Below, in pieces: positions 23,952-32,243 of a stretch of 64,000 nucleotides of DNA (position 1 is its first letter; each line of letters begins with the position of its first letter). The DNA comes from Lacrimispora xylanisolvens. GTDB taxonomy: Bacteria; Bacillota; Clostridia; Lachnospirales; Lachnospiraceae. A model generated the notes under the pieces. The model was given only the letters and a program-made list of their open reading frames with translations. It did no database searches and was not told where the DNA came from. Where the stretch lies: assembly GCF_002934545.1 (NCBI RefSeq), contig NZ_PTJA01000003.1, positions 1 to 64,000 on the forward strand, written 5' to 3'. The position numbers and the translations under genes are program-made.

Positions 23952-26210
23952 ATGGATGAATTATACGGTAAAAATGAGATATTGGCATACTTTAAGGAAG
24001 TACCTGAATTAAGTCCGGTACTTGATGAGATAGAGCGGGAATGGGATTCGCCGTCATACGGTCTTAACAAGCTTTATATAAAATTTATGACATTTTTTAA
24101 AGAGGACATGACTGGCAGAGAGAGACTTTCTGCACTGATTCAGGCAGCAGTTGAACTGACGACCCAGGAAGCCTCCGACTGGGAATACGTAAGTGCCAGA
24201 ATTTATCTGGTTCAGTTTGGACGAATCCTGAGCGCAGAGCTTAACAGGCATGGCTTAAAAAGCTTCTATGATAAAGTTGCTTATTTAACAGGAGAGAATC
24301 TGTATGGGAGCTACATCCTTGAAAATTACAGCGAGGACGAACTTAACCGGTATGAAGCTTATATTGATCATACCAGAGACCGTCTGTTTAATTACTCCGG
24401 ACTGGAACTGGTGTTAAACCGTTACGTAATTCATAGCAGGGAGAATGTTCCCCTTGAAACACCTCAGGAGATGTTTTTAGGGATTGCCATGCATCTTGCC
24501 ATGCTGGAAAAGGTGGACCGGGACGGCTGGGTAAAGAAGTTTTATGATATGCTCAGCACATTAAAGGTGACCATGGCAACCCCTACTTTATCCAATGCGA
24601 GAAAACCCTACCATCAGCTTTCTTCCTGTTTTATCGATACAGTGCCGGACAGTCTGGACGGAATTTACCGAAGTATAGACAGTTTTGCCAAGATCAGTAA
24701 ATTTGGCGGGGGCATGGGATTGTATTTTGGAAAAGTCCGGGCGGCTGGAAGTTCCATACGGGGATTTAAAGGAGCGGCGGGAGGTGTGATCCGTTGGATC
24801 AAGCTTGCCAATGATACGGCGGTTGCAGTGGATCAGCTGGGCATGCGTCAGGGGGCAGTAGCAGTGTACTTAGACGTATGGCACAAGGATCTTCCAGAAT
24901 TTTTAATGCTTAAGACCAATAACGGCGATGACCGCATGAAAGCCCACGATGTGTTCCCGGCAGTCTGCTACCCCGATCTTTTCTGGCGGCAGGCGAAGGA
25001 AGATATGGAAAGTGACTGGTATCTGATGTGTCCCCACGAGATACTCACTGTAATGGGCTGGGCATTGGAAGACTGTTGGGGAGATTTGTGGGAGGAACGT
25101 TATCTTAAGTGTGTAAATGACGAAAGAATTCATAAAAGGGTTGTCCCGATTAAGGATATTATCCGACTTGTTTTAAAGAGTGCGGTAGAAACAGGAACTC
25201 CGTTTACATTTAACCGGGATGCAGTCAATAATTCCAATCCAAACAGCCACAAGGGAATCATCTACTGCAGCAATCTCTGTACGGAAATCGCCCAGAATAT
25301 GAGCGCAGTGGAACAGGTGGAACAGAGCATGAAGACCGTGGGCGGGGAAACGGTTGTTGTTACCGTAACAAAGCCCGGGGATTTTGTTGTCTGTAATCTG
25401 GCCAGTTTATCCCTTGGAAAAATAGATGTGAATTCCAAAGAAGAAGTAACCGGACTGGTCCGCAGTGCAGTGCGTGCGCTTGACAATGTCATTGATCTTA
25501 ACTATTTTCCAGTTCCTTATGCAGAGATCACCAATGAACGGTACCGGCCAATCGGTCTTGGAGTAAGCGGCTATCACCATATGCTTGCCAACAATAAAAT
25601 CGCCTGGGAATCAGAGGAACATCTGGCTTTCGCAGATCAGGTTTTTGAGACCATAAATTATGCAGCGGTTGAGGCCAGCTGTGATCTTGCAAGAGAAAAA
25701 GGAAGCTATTCGTTCTTTGAAGGAAGCGACTGGCAGACAGGTGCTTATTTTAAAAAACGGGGCTATGAATCCCGTGAATGGGTCGAATTAGGTAAAAAAG
25801 TAAATGCATGCGGGATGAGAAACGGCTGGTTGATTGCCATAGCCCCCACCAGCAGTACAAGCATGATTGCAGGGACGACGGCAGGACTTGATCCGATTAT
25901 GAGCCGGTATTATCTGGAAGAGAAAAAGAACGGACTGGTTCCAAGGGTTGCGCCTGGGCTTACTGCGGATACGTTCTGGCTATACAAAAATGCTCATTAT
26001 ATTGACCAGACCTGGTCTGTAAAGGCAGCAGGGGTCAGACAGCGCCATATTGACCAGGCCCAGAGCATGAATTTGTATATTACCAATGATTATACCTTAA
26101 GGCAGGTGCTTGGGCTGTACATTCTGGCGTGGGAATCGGGAGTAAAGACCATTTATTACATCCGCTCCAAAAGCCTTGAAGTGGACGACTGTGAGGCATG
26201 CTCCAGCTAA
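23952..26210 (+). CDS. nrdA: Class Ia ribonucleotide reductase, large subunit
   Basis: It reduces ribonucleoside diphosphates to deoxy forms with the NrdB radical. The 752-residue chain has the three active-site cysteines in recognisable contexts: LSSCFIDTVPDSLDG, YCSNLCTEI (thiyl radical Cys with the N-x-C-x-E set), and VVCNLASLSLG. A C-terminal CEACSS provides the redox pair. The N-terminal ATP-cone seen in E. coli NrdA is not apparent. I chose the second ATG, which follows CAGGAA; the first has no ribosome site. nrdB follows 48 bases later. Confidence 0.94.
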   Translation: MDELYGKNEILAYFKEVPELSPVLDEIEREWDSPSYGLNKLYIKFMTFFKEDMTGRERLSALIQAAVELTTQEASDWEYVSARIYLVQFGRILSAELNRHGLKSFYDKVAYLTGENLYGSYILENYSEDELNRYEAYIDHTRDRLFNYSGLELVLNRYVIHSRENVPLETPQEMFLGIAMHLAMLEKVDRDGWVKKFYDMLSTLKVTMATPTLSNARKPYHQLSSCFIDTVPDSLDGIYRSIDSFAKISKFGGGMGLYFGKVRAAGSSIRGFKGAAGGVIRWIKLANDTAVAVDQLGMRQGAVAVYLDVWHKDLPEFLMLKTNNGDDRMKAHDVFPAVCYPDLFWRQAKEDMESDWYLMCPHEILTVMGWALEDCWGDLWEERYLKCVNDERIHKRVVPIKDIIRLVLKSAVETGTPFTFNRDAVNNSNPNSHKGIIYCSNLCTEIAQNMSAVEQVEQSMKTVGGETVVVTVTKPGDFVVCNLASLSLGKIDVNSKEEVTGLVRSAVRALDNVIDLNYFPVPYAEITNERYRPIGLGVSGYHHMLANNKIAWESEEHLAFADQVFETINYAAVEASCDLAREKGSYSFFEGSDWQTGAYFKKRGYESREWVELGKKVNACGMRNGWLIAIAPTSSTSMIAGTTAGLDPIMSRYYLEEKKNGLVPRVAPGLTADTFWLYKNAHYIDQTWSVKAAGVRQRHIDQAQSMNLYITNDYTLRQVLGLYILAWESGVKTIYYIRSKSLEVDDCEACSS

Positions 26211-26257
26211 GAAGTTAAGAAAATAAGACAATAAAAAGGAGAGTGGAACCAGAACCC

Positions 26258-27301
26258 ATGGAACAGTTAAAGAAAAGACCTCTATTTAATCCGGAAGGAT
26301 CCGTGGAAGTAAGAGATCGGCGCATGATTAATGGCAATACCACCAATCTCAATGATTTTAACAATATGAAATACGGCTGGGTAAGTGACTGGTATCGTCA
26401 GGCTATGAATAATTTCTGGATACCGGAAGAGATAAATCTGTTAAGAGACAGTAAGGATTATCCTCTTTTAAGTCCTGGTGAGCGCAGAGCGTATGATAAG
26501 ATTTTATCATTTCTGGTGTTTTTAGACAGCATCCAGACAGCCAACTTACCGGCTATCAGCGAATATGTGACAGCCAATGAGATCAATCTCTGCCTTGCAA
26601 TTCAGACCTTTCAGGAGGCGGTTCACAGTCAGAGCTACAGCTATATGTTAGATACCATCTGCGAACCCCAGACGAGAAATGAGGTTTTGTATCAGTGGAA
26701 GAATGATCCTCATCTGCTGGCACGAAACACGTTTATCGGAGATCTGTATAATGAATTTCAGAAAGACAAGAGCAGCCGGGCATTTTTGAAAGCAGTGGTT
26801 GCCAACTTTATTCTGGAGGGAATCTATTTTTACAGTGGTTTTATGTTCTTCTACAATCTGGGACGAAATCATAAAATGACAGGTTCCTCTCAGGAGATCC
26901 GCTATATTAACCGGGATGAGAATACACACCTGTGGCTGTTTCGCAACATCATTCTGGAGCTGAAAAAGGAAGAACCCCAGTTGTTTACACCGGAATGCAT
27001 CAGTGAGTACCGAAGTATGATCAAAGAAGGGTGTGAACAGGAAATCGCATGGGGAATCTATGCCATTGGAGATGAGGTTCCCGGATTAACAAAGGAAATG
27101 ATCACAGATTACATCATGTATCTTGGGAATTTCCGGTGTGAAAGTCTTGGCTGGGAGCGGATTTACGAGGGGCATGAAAGAGAACCGGAGAGTATGTCCT
27201 GGGTCAGCCAGTACAGCAACGCAAATTTAATAAAAACTGATTTTTTTGAAGCAAGAAGCACCGCATATGCCAAGAGCAGCGCCCTGATTGACGATCTATA
27301 A
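26258..27301 (+). CDS. nrdB: Class Ia ribonucleotide reductase, small subunit
   Basis: It holds the di-iron centre and tyrosyl radical for NrdA. In 347 residues all expected ligands can be placed: Asp in FLVFLDSIQ, Glu and His in QEAVHSQSYSY (the Tyr seven after the Glu fits the radical Tyr122 of E. coli), Glu in FILEGIYFY, and Glu and His in RDENTHLWLF. The C-terminus (SSALIDDL) would dock on NrdA. The start is uncertain: GGAGAG lies 14 bases before this ATG, and a GTG at 26243 is too close to it. Confidence 0.94.
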   Translation: MEQLKKRPLFNPEGSVEVRDRRMINGNTTNLNDFNNMKYGWVSDWYRQAMNNFWIPEEINLLRDSKDYPLLSPGERRAYDKILSFLVFLDSIQTANLPAISEYVTANEINLCLAIQTFQEAVHSQSYSYMLDTICEPQTRNEVLYQWKNDPHLLARNTFIGDLYNEFQKDKSSRAFLKAVVANFILEGIYFYSGFMFFYNLGRNHKMTGSSQEIRYINRDENTHLWLFRNIILELKKEEPQLFTPECISEYRSMIKEGCEQEIAWGIYAIGDEVPGLTKEMITDYIMYLGNFRCESLGWERIYEGHEREPESMSWVSQYSNANLIKTDFFEARSTAYAKSSALIDDL

Positions 27302-27318
27302 ATGGAACGCAGTGGATG

Positions 27319-27347
27319 TTGACATTTATTTTTTTTCGTGATACTAT
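27319..27347 (+). promoter_or_regulatory. Promoter of ssrA
   Basis: TTGACA, a 17-base spacer, TACTAT, placing transcription start close to the 27377 end of tmRNA after processing of a short leader. Confidence 0.7.
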
Positions 27348-27376
27348 GATAATGCTCGCTTGAAGAGTACCAGTTA

Positions 27377-27716
27377 GGGGCAGTACTGGTTTCGACAGGG
27401 GCTATGCAGCTGGTGAAGCTATCCGTATGCGATGCGTTAAATGGCAAACCTAAATATAAACGCTAACAATAATAAATTAGCTTTAGCTGCTTAATGCAGC
27501 TTGTCGGCCTTAGAGCACTCACACTTTAAGATCCCGGCATCGACTATGTGAGAAACGACGTATGCAAAGCTTTGAGCATACGGGTGTATGATGAAGCTAC
27601 TGAAGCAGCCAGGGTGTTAGTTCCCGGACTGTGGAGGGAATGTCAATGAACTAACTATGATAGTAGAAGAACAGGGAATTGGTTTTTGGACACGGGTTCA
27701 AATCCCGTCTGCTCCA
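27377..27716 (+). ncRNA. ssrA: tmRNA (transfer-messenger RNA)
   Basis: It rescues stalled ribosomes and tags the unfinished protein for breakdown. The 5' end GGGGCAG pairs with CTGCTCC at the 3' end, and the TTTCGACAGGGG and T-arm ACGGGTTCAAATCCCGT sequences are typical. The tag frame (27444-27494) reads ANLNINANNNKLALAA then stop, ending in the usual LAA degradation signal; at 16 residues it is longer than the common 10-11. The genomic 3' end stops at the discriminator A with no encoded CCA. A terminator follows. Confidence 0.97.
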
Positions 27717-27719
27717 CTC

Positions 27720-27754
27720 GAAAAAGTCTAGTAAATACTAGGCTTTTTTATTTT
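27720..27754 (+). terminator. Intrinsic terminator of ssrA
   Basis: AAAAGTCTAGTA pairs with TACTAGGCTTTT, followed by T residues. Confidence 0.85.
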
Positions 27755-27831
27755 TGTGTTTATATCATGTTGCATAAGGAGTGCAGATGTTAAAGTGATT
27801 TTTGAAATTTAATCAACATCTGCACGATAGT

Positions 27832-28116
27832 CTAAAATAATTTTTTATATATCAGAACTGGTAATTCTTTTTCAAATAAAGAAAGTTGTTCAACTAAGGT
27901 GATGAAATGTGGCGTCTGAGTATGACGCTGCAAAGCCTCCATATCCTCCCATTCTTCAATTAAGGTTAAGATATTGGGATTATTAAGTTCTTGAAATAAT
28001 TCATAAGCGATACAGCCAGTTTCTTTTACGGTTTCAGCAACCAGATGCCTATAGATTTCTAATGCGTCAGATAAATGATTTTCTTTTATGACGCTTCTTG
28101 CAATTACTTTAATCAT
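27832..28116 (-). CDS. Antibiotic biosynthesis monooxygenase (ABM) domain protein
   Basis: A 94-residue single-domain protein of the ABM/quinol monooxygenase dimeric alpha-beta barrel. Visible are the starting strand MIKVIARSVIKE, AETVKETGCIAYELFQE, ILTLIEEWEDMEAL, and the His in RHTQTPHF that recurs in the family. Members include YgiN-like quinol oxidases and Lsr-linked proteins; the name does not imply antibiotic synthesis. The frame extends upstream, but the ATG at 28116 follows AGGAGAA. It is a single gene convergent with ssrA. Confidence 0.87.
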   Translation of the reverse strand: MIKVIARSVIKENHLSDALEIYRHLVAETVKETGCIAYELFQELNNPNILTLIEEWEDMEALQRHTQTPHFITLVEQLSLFEKELPVLIYKKLF

Positions 28117-28297
28117 ATTTTTCTCCTGATATAATTTTTTCTTTAAGCTTAACATAAAAGAATAATTTAATATACTTAATGTTAACTTAATCTGATATTT
28201 GGTTAATTTATGGTACACTTTGATGAGGAAGCGAATAAACAAGGTTTCAGAATGGTCAATATATAAGCTTTTAGAAGGGAGATCATTTCTGCAGTAT

Positions 28298-28330
28298 GAG
28301 ATGGTAGCCAACCCCATCTCTTTCCTTTTC
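28298..28330 (+). terminator. Hairpin upstream of the 31-aa peptide gene
   Basis: GAGATGG pairs with CCATCTC and is followed by TTTCCTTTTCC. It may be a weak terminator that insulates the peptide gene. Confidence 0.4.
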
Positions 28331-28343
28331 CTGCCCGTAGTGG

Positions 28344-28349
28344 TATGAT
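28344..28349 (+). promoter_or_regulatory. Extended -10 promoter of the 31-aa peptide gene
   Basis: TGGTATGAT is an extended -10 box (TGN-TATGAT). It lies 19 bases ahead of the peptide ATG, so the leader is very short. A weak TTTCCT lies 17 bases upstream. Confidence 0.5.
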
Positions 28350-28367
28350 GAAGAGGGAGGGGAGAAT

Positions 28368-28463
28368 ATGTTATTAGTGATACTTAATATAATTAACATT
28401 GTATTAGTTATTTCAATTATTGTTGAAGCAATTGAATATTATAAAAAAAATAAAAGGAAGTAG
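28368..28463 (+). CDS. 31-residue hydrophobic peptide, candidate type I toxin
   Basis: A short frame with a strong ribosome site (GGGAGGGGAG). The peptide has one hydrophobic helix (MLLVILNIINIVLVISIIVE, residues 1-20) and a charged basic tail (YYKKNKRK). This is the usual layout of small membrane toxins of type I toxin-antitoxin loci. A plus-strand intrinsic terminator follows at 28510-28536. A consensus minus-strand promoter lies between stop and terminator (28475-28503), and would produce an antisense RNA across the whole frame. I recognise no named family; the toxin role is inferred from layout. Confidence 0.55.
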   Translation: MLLVILNIINIVLVISIIVEAIEYYKKNKRK

Positions 28464-28474
28464 AGGCACCAAAT

Positions 28475-28503
28475 ATTATAAGAAGACTAAAAAGAATGAT
28501 CAA
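28475..28503 (-). promoter_or_regulatory. Antisense promoter facing the 31-aa peptide gene
   Basis: On the minus strand: TTGATC, a 17-base spacer, TATAAT. Transcription would start near 28468, five bases past the peptide stop, and run back over the frame. This is the arrangement of antisense antitoxin RNAs. Confidence 0.6.
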
Positions 28504-28509
28504 ACCAGC

Positions 28510-28536
28510 AGAGGCACCCCGGTGTCTCTTTTTTTG
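28510..28536 (+). terminator. Intrinsic terminator of the 31-aa peptide mRNA
   Basis: AGAGGCACC pairs with GGTGTCTCT (one G-U), followed by seven T. AGAGGCACC also occurs directly after the peptide stop codon (28462-28470). Confidence 0.85.
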
Positions 28537-28641
28537 TTATAAGAATCAGCCAGCCAGATTTGAAAAGTCGACAAAAGTGATTTGGACGATTTTTTTGCCA
28601 TTTATCAACAAACGATTAATTATTAAATAAGTAAAAAAATA

Positions 28642-28670
28642 TTGATATAATTTTATCGATGTCATATACT
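28642..28670 (+). promoter_or_regulatory. Promoter of the alcohol dehydrogenase gene
   Basis: TTGATA, a 17-base spacer, TATACT, 30 bases before the start codon. Confidence 0.75.
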
Positions 28671-28700
28671 CTTTTATATAATGAAAAGGAGGTATACATA

Positions 28701-29753
28701 ATGAAAGGTTTTGGAATGCACTCTATTGAAAATGCGGGCTGGATTGAAAAAGAACGCCCGAAATGCGGGGCTTTAGACGCAATTATCCGCCCAATCGTAC
28801 TCGCCCCATGTTCCTCTGATAACCATCTTCTTCATGGTGGCTTCGGAGAACGCAAAGATTTAATTCTTGGACATGAAGCTGTTGGTGAGATAGTAGAAGT
28901 GGGCAATCTGGTTAATAATTTTAAAACAGGTGATATGGTCGTTGTACCTTGTACGACTCCCAACTGGCTCGCTGAAAATGTACAGGGAGAATATAATGCA
29001 CATGATGAAGGACTCATGAAAAGTTTTAAATTCCTGGGTTCCAAAGACGGCACGTTTGCGGAATATTTTCATGTTAATCAGGCAGATGCTAATCTGGTAC
29101 TTTTGCCAGAAAACGTATTGCCAGAGGCTGCTTTAATGACAGTGGACATGATGTCTACTGGTTTTCATGGTGTAGAAAACGCAAATGTGAGATTTGGTGA
29201 TAAGGTTGTTGTAATCGGAATAGGTCCTGTTGGACTTATGGCAGTTGCCGGAGCCAAACTGCAGGGGGCTGGTCAGCTGATTGCAATCGGTACTCGTCCG
29301 AACTGTGTTAAAATTGCAAAGGAATACGGAGCAACAGACATCGTAAGCTACAAAGATGGCGATATCGTAAAACAGGTAATTGAATTAACCAAAGGCGGCG
29401 CTGATTCTGTCATTATTGCAGGAGGAAGCGGCGATATTCTTCGGCAGGCAGTTGAAATGACGGTTCCGGGTGGATATATTTCCAATGTTAATTTCTTTGA
29501 CGCTCAGGACGTGCTCTCTATGCCAACATCATCATGGGGTCTTGGCATGTCCGATAAAACTATTCGCGGCGGATTCTGTCCTGGTGGCGCCCGTCGAATT
29601 AGAAAATTGCTTAATTTGGTTGAATATGGTAGGATAGATACAACAAAACTGATTACACATCGCTATAATGGTTTATCAAAAATTGAAGATGCTTTTTATT
29701 TAATGGATCAAAAGCCAAAGGATCTGATTAAACCTGTAGTTTTTATTAATTAA
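28701..29753 (+). CDS. NADP-dependent secondary alcohol dehydrogenase, zinc type
   Basis: A 350-residue medium-chain dehydrogenase much like the secondary alcohol dehydrogenase of Clostridium beijerinckii and Thermoanaerobacter, which interconverts acetone/2-propanol and other ketones. Shared features are MKGFGMHSIENAGWIEKERP, the zinc Cys37 in APCSSDNH, GHEAVGEIVEVG, the Asp in TVDMMSTGFHG, the nucleotide fold VVVIGIGPVGLMA, and GTRP, where a Gly/Arg pair favours NADP. The structural zinc loop is lacking, as in that family. The ATG follows AAAGGAGGT. It stands alone with its own promoter. Confidence 0.92.
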   Translation: MKGFGMHSIENAGWIEKERPKCGALDAIIRPIVLAPCSSDNHLLHGGFGERKDLILGHEAVGEIVEVGNLVNNFKTGDMVVVPCTTPNWLAENVQGEYNAHDEGLMKSFKFLGSKDGTFAEYFHVNQADANLVLLPENVLPEAALMTVDMMSTGFHGVENANVRFGDKVVVIGIGPVGLMAVAGAKLQGAGQLIAIGTRPNCVKIAKEYGATDIVSYKDGDIVKQVIELTKGGADSVIIAGGSGDILRQAVEMTVPGGYISNVNFFDAQDVLSMPTSSWGLGMSDKTIRGGFCPGGARRIRKLLNLVEYGRIDTTKLITHRYNGLSKIEDAFYLMDQKPKDLIKPVVFIN

Positions 29754-29768
29754 TACCCATAAGTTTCA

Positions 29769-29802
29769 CTGGAAAAGTCTGAAGTTATCCAGACTTTTCC
29801 AG
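29769..29802. repeat. Perfect inverted repeat after the alcohol dehydrogenase gene
   Basis: CTGGAAAAGTCTG and CAGACTTTTCCAG pair over an 8-base loop. No T tract follows on either strand, so it may be an mRNA-stabilising or weak termination hairpin. Confidence 0.6.
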
Positions 29803-29848
29803 GTTCAGTGTGTCCGGCGGGCACTCGTTATCAAGAAAGAGAGTAACT

Positions 29849-30292
29849 ATGAAATTGATTGAAGTCAAAGAATTAAATACGGTACTGACAAAGCAACTTT
29901 TTGAAGTCTGGGACAAATCAGTTCGAGAAACACATTTGTTTTTATCTGATTCAGAGATTAAAGATATATCCAGGTATATTCCACAGGCCTTGAGCTCAAT
30001 CGCTCATCTGATTGTTGCATTTAATGATGAAAATAATCCTGTTGCATTTATGGGAATTGAAGATAGAAAATTAGAAATGCTTTTTGTATCCCCCGGGTAT
30101 CGTGGAAAGGGATTAGGAAAACAGCTGATCCATTATGGGATAGAGAATTATTCCATAAATGAATTAGGAGTGAATGAACAAAACCCACAAGCGAAAGCGT
30201 TTTATGAGCACATGGGATTTCAGGTCTATAAAAGAACTGACACGGATGAGCAGGGGAATCCTTATCCGATTTTATATATGCGATTGGTTTAA
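29849..30292 (+). CDS. GNAT family N-acetyltransferase
   Basis: A 147-residue acetyl-CoA-dependent acyltransferase. The core is intact: LEMLFVSPGYRGKGLGKQLIHYGIE carries the R/Q-x-x-G-x-G/A acetyl-CoA loop (YRGKGLGKQ), followed by LGVNEQNPQAKAFYEHMGFQVY, the Asn/Tyr region of motif B. The substrate is unknown. The ATG follows GAAAGAGAG. A second, unrelated GNAT starts 20 bases downstream, so they are co-transcribed. Confidence 0.88.
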   Translation: MKLIEVKELNTVLTKQLFEVWDKSVRETHLFLSDSEIKDISRYIPQALSSIAHLIVAFNDENNPVAFMGIEDRKLEMLFVSPGYRGKGLGKQLIHYGIENYSINELGVNEQNPQAKAFYEHMGFQVYKRTDTDEQGNPYPILYMRLV

Positions 30293-30312
30293 AATTCAAG
30301 GAGGCTATCCGA

Positions 30313-30774
30313 ATGAATTACAGAAAAGGCAATTTAGACGATTGTATAGCAATCCATTCTTTAATATGCGAAATGGAAAACAGGGAACTTTCCTATGACA
30401 GATTTTATACAATCTATCAGGATCAGTTAAGTGACTGCCACTATTATTGTCTGGTCTGTGAACAGGAAAGGGCAGTGATTGGTGTTTTGAACTTACGTTT
30501 TGAAGCGCAGCTGCATCATACAGAAAATATCGCAGAAATCCTTGAATTTGCAGTTGCAGATACATACAGAAACAAAGGCATTGGAAAAGAAATGTTTTCC
30601 CAAAGCTGCCAGATTGCAAAAATTAACGGATGTTCACAAATTGAAGTGGCCTGCAATCAATTGCGGGAAAATACCCATCATTTTTATATGAGAGAGGGTA
30701 TGAATAACTTCCATTTTAAATTCTCCAAACGTTTATGCGAAGATAGTGCTCAGCAGAATTCTATCGGAACATAA
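30313..30774 (+). CDS. GNAT family N-acetyltransferase
   Basis: A 153-residue acetyltransferase. The acetyl-CoA loop is in ILEFAVADTYRNKGIGKEMFSQSCQIAK (R-N-K-G-I-G-K), followed by CSQIEVACNQLRENTHHFYMREGMN, the usual B motif. It shares little sequence with the preceding GNAT, so the pair is not a recent duplication. Ribosome site AAGGAGG. Its substrate is unknown. Confidence 0.87.
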   Translation: MNYRKGNLDDCIAIHSLICEMENRELSYDRFYTIYQDQLSDCHYYCLVCEQERAVIGVLNLRFEAQLHHTENIAEILEFAVADTYRNKGIGKEMFSQSCQIAKINGCSQIEVACNQLRENTHHFYMREGMNNFHFKFSKRLCEDSAQQNSIGT

Positions 30775-30790
30775 TATGGAGGTAATGAAA

Positions 30791-30828
30791 CAGAAAAAAA
30801 CTGAGATTCATCAGTTTACTGATTTTTT
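30791..30828. terminator. Bidirectional terminator-like hairpin
   Basis: A short ACTGA/TCAGT stem lies between A-rich and T-rich tracts on both sides, between the convergent GNAT and membrane-protein genes. Confidence 0.45.
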
Positions 30829-31133
30829 CTATAACGTAATAACAACGTGACTAAGTTGAGCATGATTGTTACTACAAGGAGCAATCCAGTATTTGAGACC
30901 ACTCCGCCTGAAGTGTCCGTAAGTGCAGACCAGTCTTTTATTTTTACAAGATAATCAGTATACAGGATTTGCATATACAGAGAAATCCCGCATACGCTAA
31001 TACTTGTTGAGGAAAATATAACCCATTTAAGTTTGCTGGCCTTATTATATTGTACCAGGTTAATAACAGGAAGTGCCCATGCAATGAGCCCCAATATAAG
31101 GCTTGCTATATTCAGCCAACTTGCATCTAACAT
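30816..31133 (-). CDS. Small three-helix membrane protein, unknown function
   Basis: A 105-residue protein with three hydrophobic segments at about residues 8-26, 37-58 and 80-99, and basic loops (QYNKASKLKW, LLRYRKNQ). I do not recognise the family. The ribosome site on the minus strand is AAAGGAGAA. An extended -10 (TGTTATAAT) lies upstream, within a TTGACAATTCAGTG context that resembles the one ahead of the amidase gene. It is a single-gene unit between unrelated small genes. Confidence 0.6.
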   Translation of the reverse strand: MLDASWLNIASLILGLIAWALPVINLVQYNKASKLKWVIFSSTSISVCGISLYMQILYTDYLVKIKDWSALTDTSGGVVSNTGLLLVVTIMLNLVTLLLRYRKNQ

Positions 31134-31309
31134 AGTGTTGTTCTCCTTTCAATGTAGAGTTTCAATCATATGGTAGTATTATAACACTGAATTGTCAATC
31201 GTTTATAAAGTTGCTTTTAGTTTGACTTCATATTGATAAGTGGTTAATTTAATGGTAGTTTATAAATAGATATATTTCATTTAGACGATATAATAAGGAG
31301 GGGTTATGT

Positions 31310-31693
31310 ATGGAAAAGACACTTTATTCGATACTGGCAGTGTTTCCCACACCAGATATCGAAAAGACCGCTAAATTTTATAATGAAGTTATGGGATTTA
31401 GGGTGGTTAAATATTTAGAGGTAGAGGAGCCCCATATTTGTCTTTACCGTGATCGTGTGGAGGTGGTTCTGACAAAAGCTAATACCGACAAAGTTTACAC
31501 GAACAGGGAGTTGTATGGTTACGGGGAAGATTCTTATTTTATTACGGATAATCAGGAAGAATTGCAAAATGAATTTATAAGCAAAGGCGCCAAAATTGTT
31601 CGCCCACTAAAGATGACAGATTACAATAATTTGGAATTTGTGTTAGAAGACATTGACGGGCGATGGATTGCTTTTGGTATGAAACAAAAATAG
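31310..31693 (+). CDS. VOC (glyoxalase/bleomycin-resistance fold) protein
   Basis: A 127-residue vicinal-oxygen-chelate protein. It begins with the first beta-alpha-beta unit LAVFPTPDIEKTAKFYNEVMGFRVVKYLE, then ICLYRDRVEVVLT, with the second unit ending NLEFVLEDIDGRWIAFG, where a metal-ligand Glu is expected. Members are resistance proteins, lyases or dioxygenases, so the name says little about the substrate. Ribosome site AAGGAGGGG. A second VOC gene follows 100 bases later, with little sequence identity. Confidence 0.85.
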   Translation: MEKTLYSILAVFPTPDIEKTAKFYNEVMGFRVVKYLEVEEPHICLYRDRVEVVLTKANTDKVYTNRELYGYGEDSYFITDNQEELQNEFISKGAKIVRPLKMTDYNNLEFVLEDIDGRWIAFGMKQK

Positions 31694-31792
31694 CAGTCGC
31701 TAAAACTCAACGTTATTTCTAATTATCATTAAGGTTTCAAGTATTTGCCTTCTTTGTTACGATGGAAGAAATAAAGAGGAGGCAGTATTGAA

Positions 31793-32176
31793 ATGAGCAT
31801 AAAATTAAAAACAGTAATTTTAGAATGTCGGGATATACCGCAATTAGTGTCTTTCTACACAAGCCTTTTACATTGGCCGGTAGTATATGAAATAGAAACA
31901 TTTGTAGGAATACACTCCAATGAAGACGAAATGGGAATCGCTTTTCAATATGATGAAAATTATGTTCCCCCCACCTGGCCTGCCAAGCTGGGACAGCAAC
32001 AGATGATGGCGCATTTGGATTTTGCTGTAGAGGATAAGAGTGCGCTAAAGGAAGCAGTGGAAAATGCCACTATATTAGGTGCAAAAATAGCAGATGAACA
32101 GTATGGCGGTGAAGAATGGATTACTATGCTGGACCCCGCCGGACATCCGTTTTGTTTTGTTGTATGGAATCATTAA
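31793..32176 (+). CDS. VOC (glyoxalase-like) protein
   Basis: A 127-residue member of the glyoxalase-like group. Visible are KTVILECRDIPQLVSFYTSLLHWPVVYE at the start, AFQYDENYVPPTWPAKLGQQQMMAHLDFAVED in the middle with His as a probable metal ligand, and EEWITMLDPAGHPFCFVVWN at the end, the conserved DPxGHPFC block of this subgroup. The substrate is unknown. Ribosome site AGAGGAGG. Confidence 0.87.
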   Translation: MSIKLKTVILECRDIPQLVSFYTSLLHWPVVYEIETFVGIHSNEDEMGIAFQYDENYVPPTWPAKLGQQQMMAHLDFAVEDKSALKEAVENATILGAKIADEQYGGEEWITMLDPAGHPFCFVVWNH

Positions 32177-32243
32177 AAGTAAGTGGTATAGCGTATATTG
32201 AGCTTTTTAGAACATAAATAAGGAAATACTGCAGGATTAGAGA

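Noticed and set aside
29769-29802. Intrinsic terminator after the alcohol dehydrogenase
   Set aside because: The stem is perfect but no T tract follows on either strand, so it is listed only as an inverted repeat.
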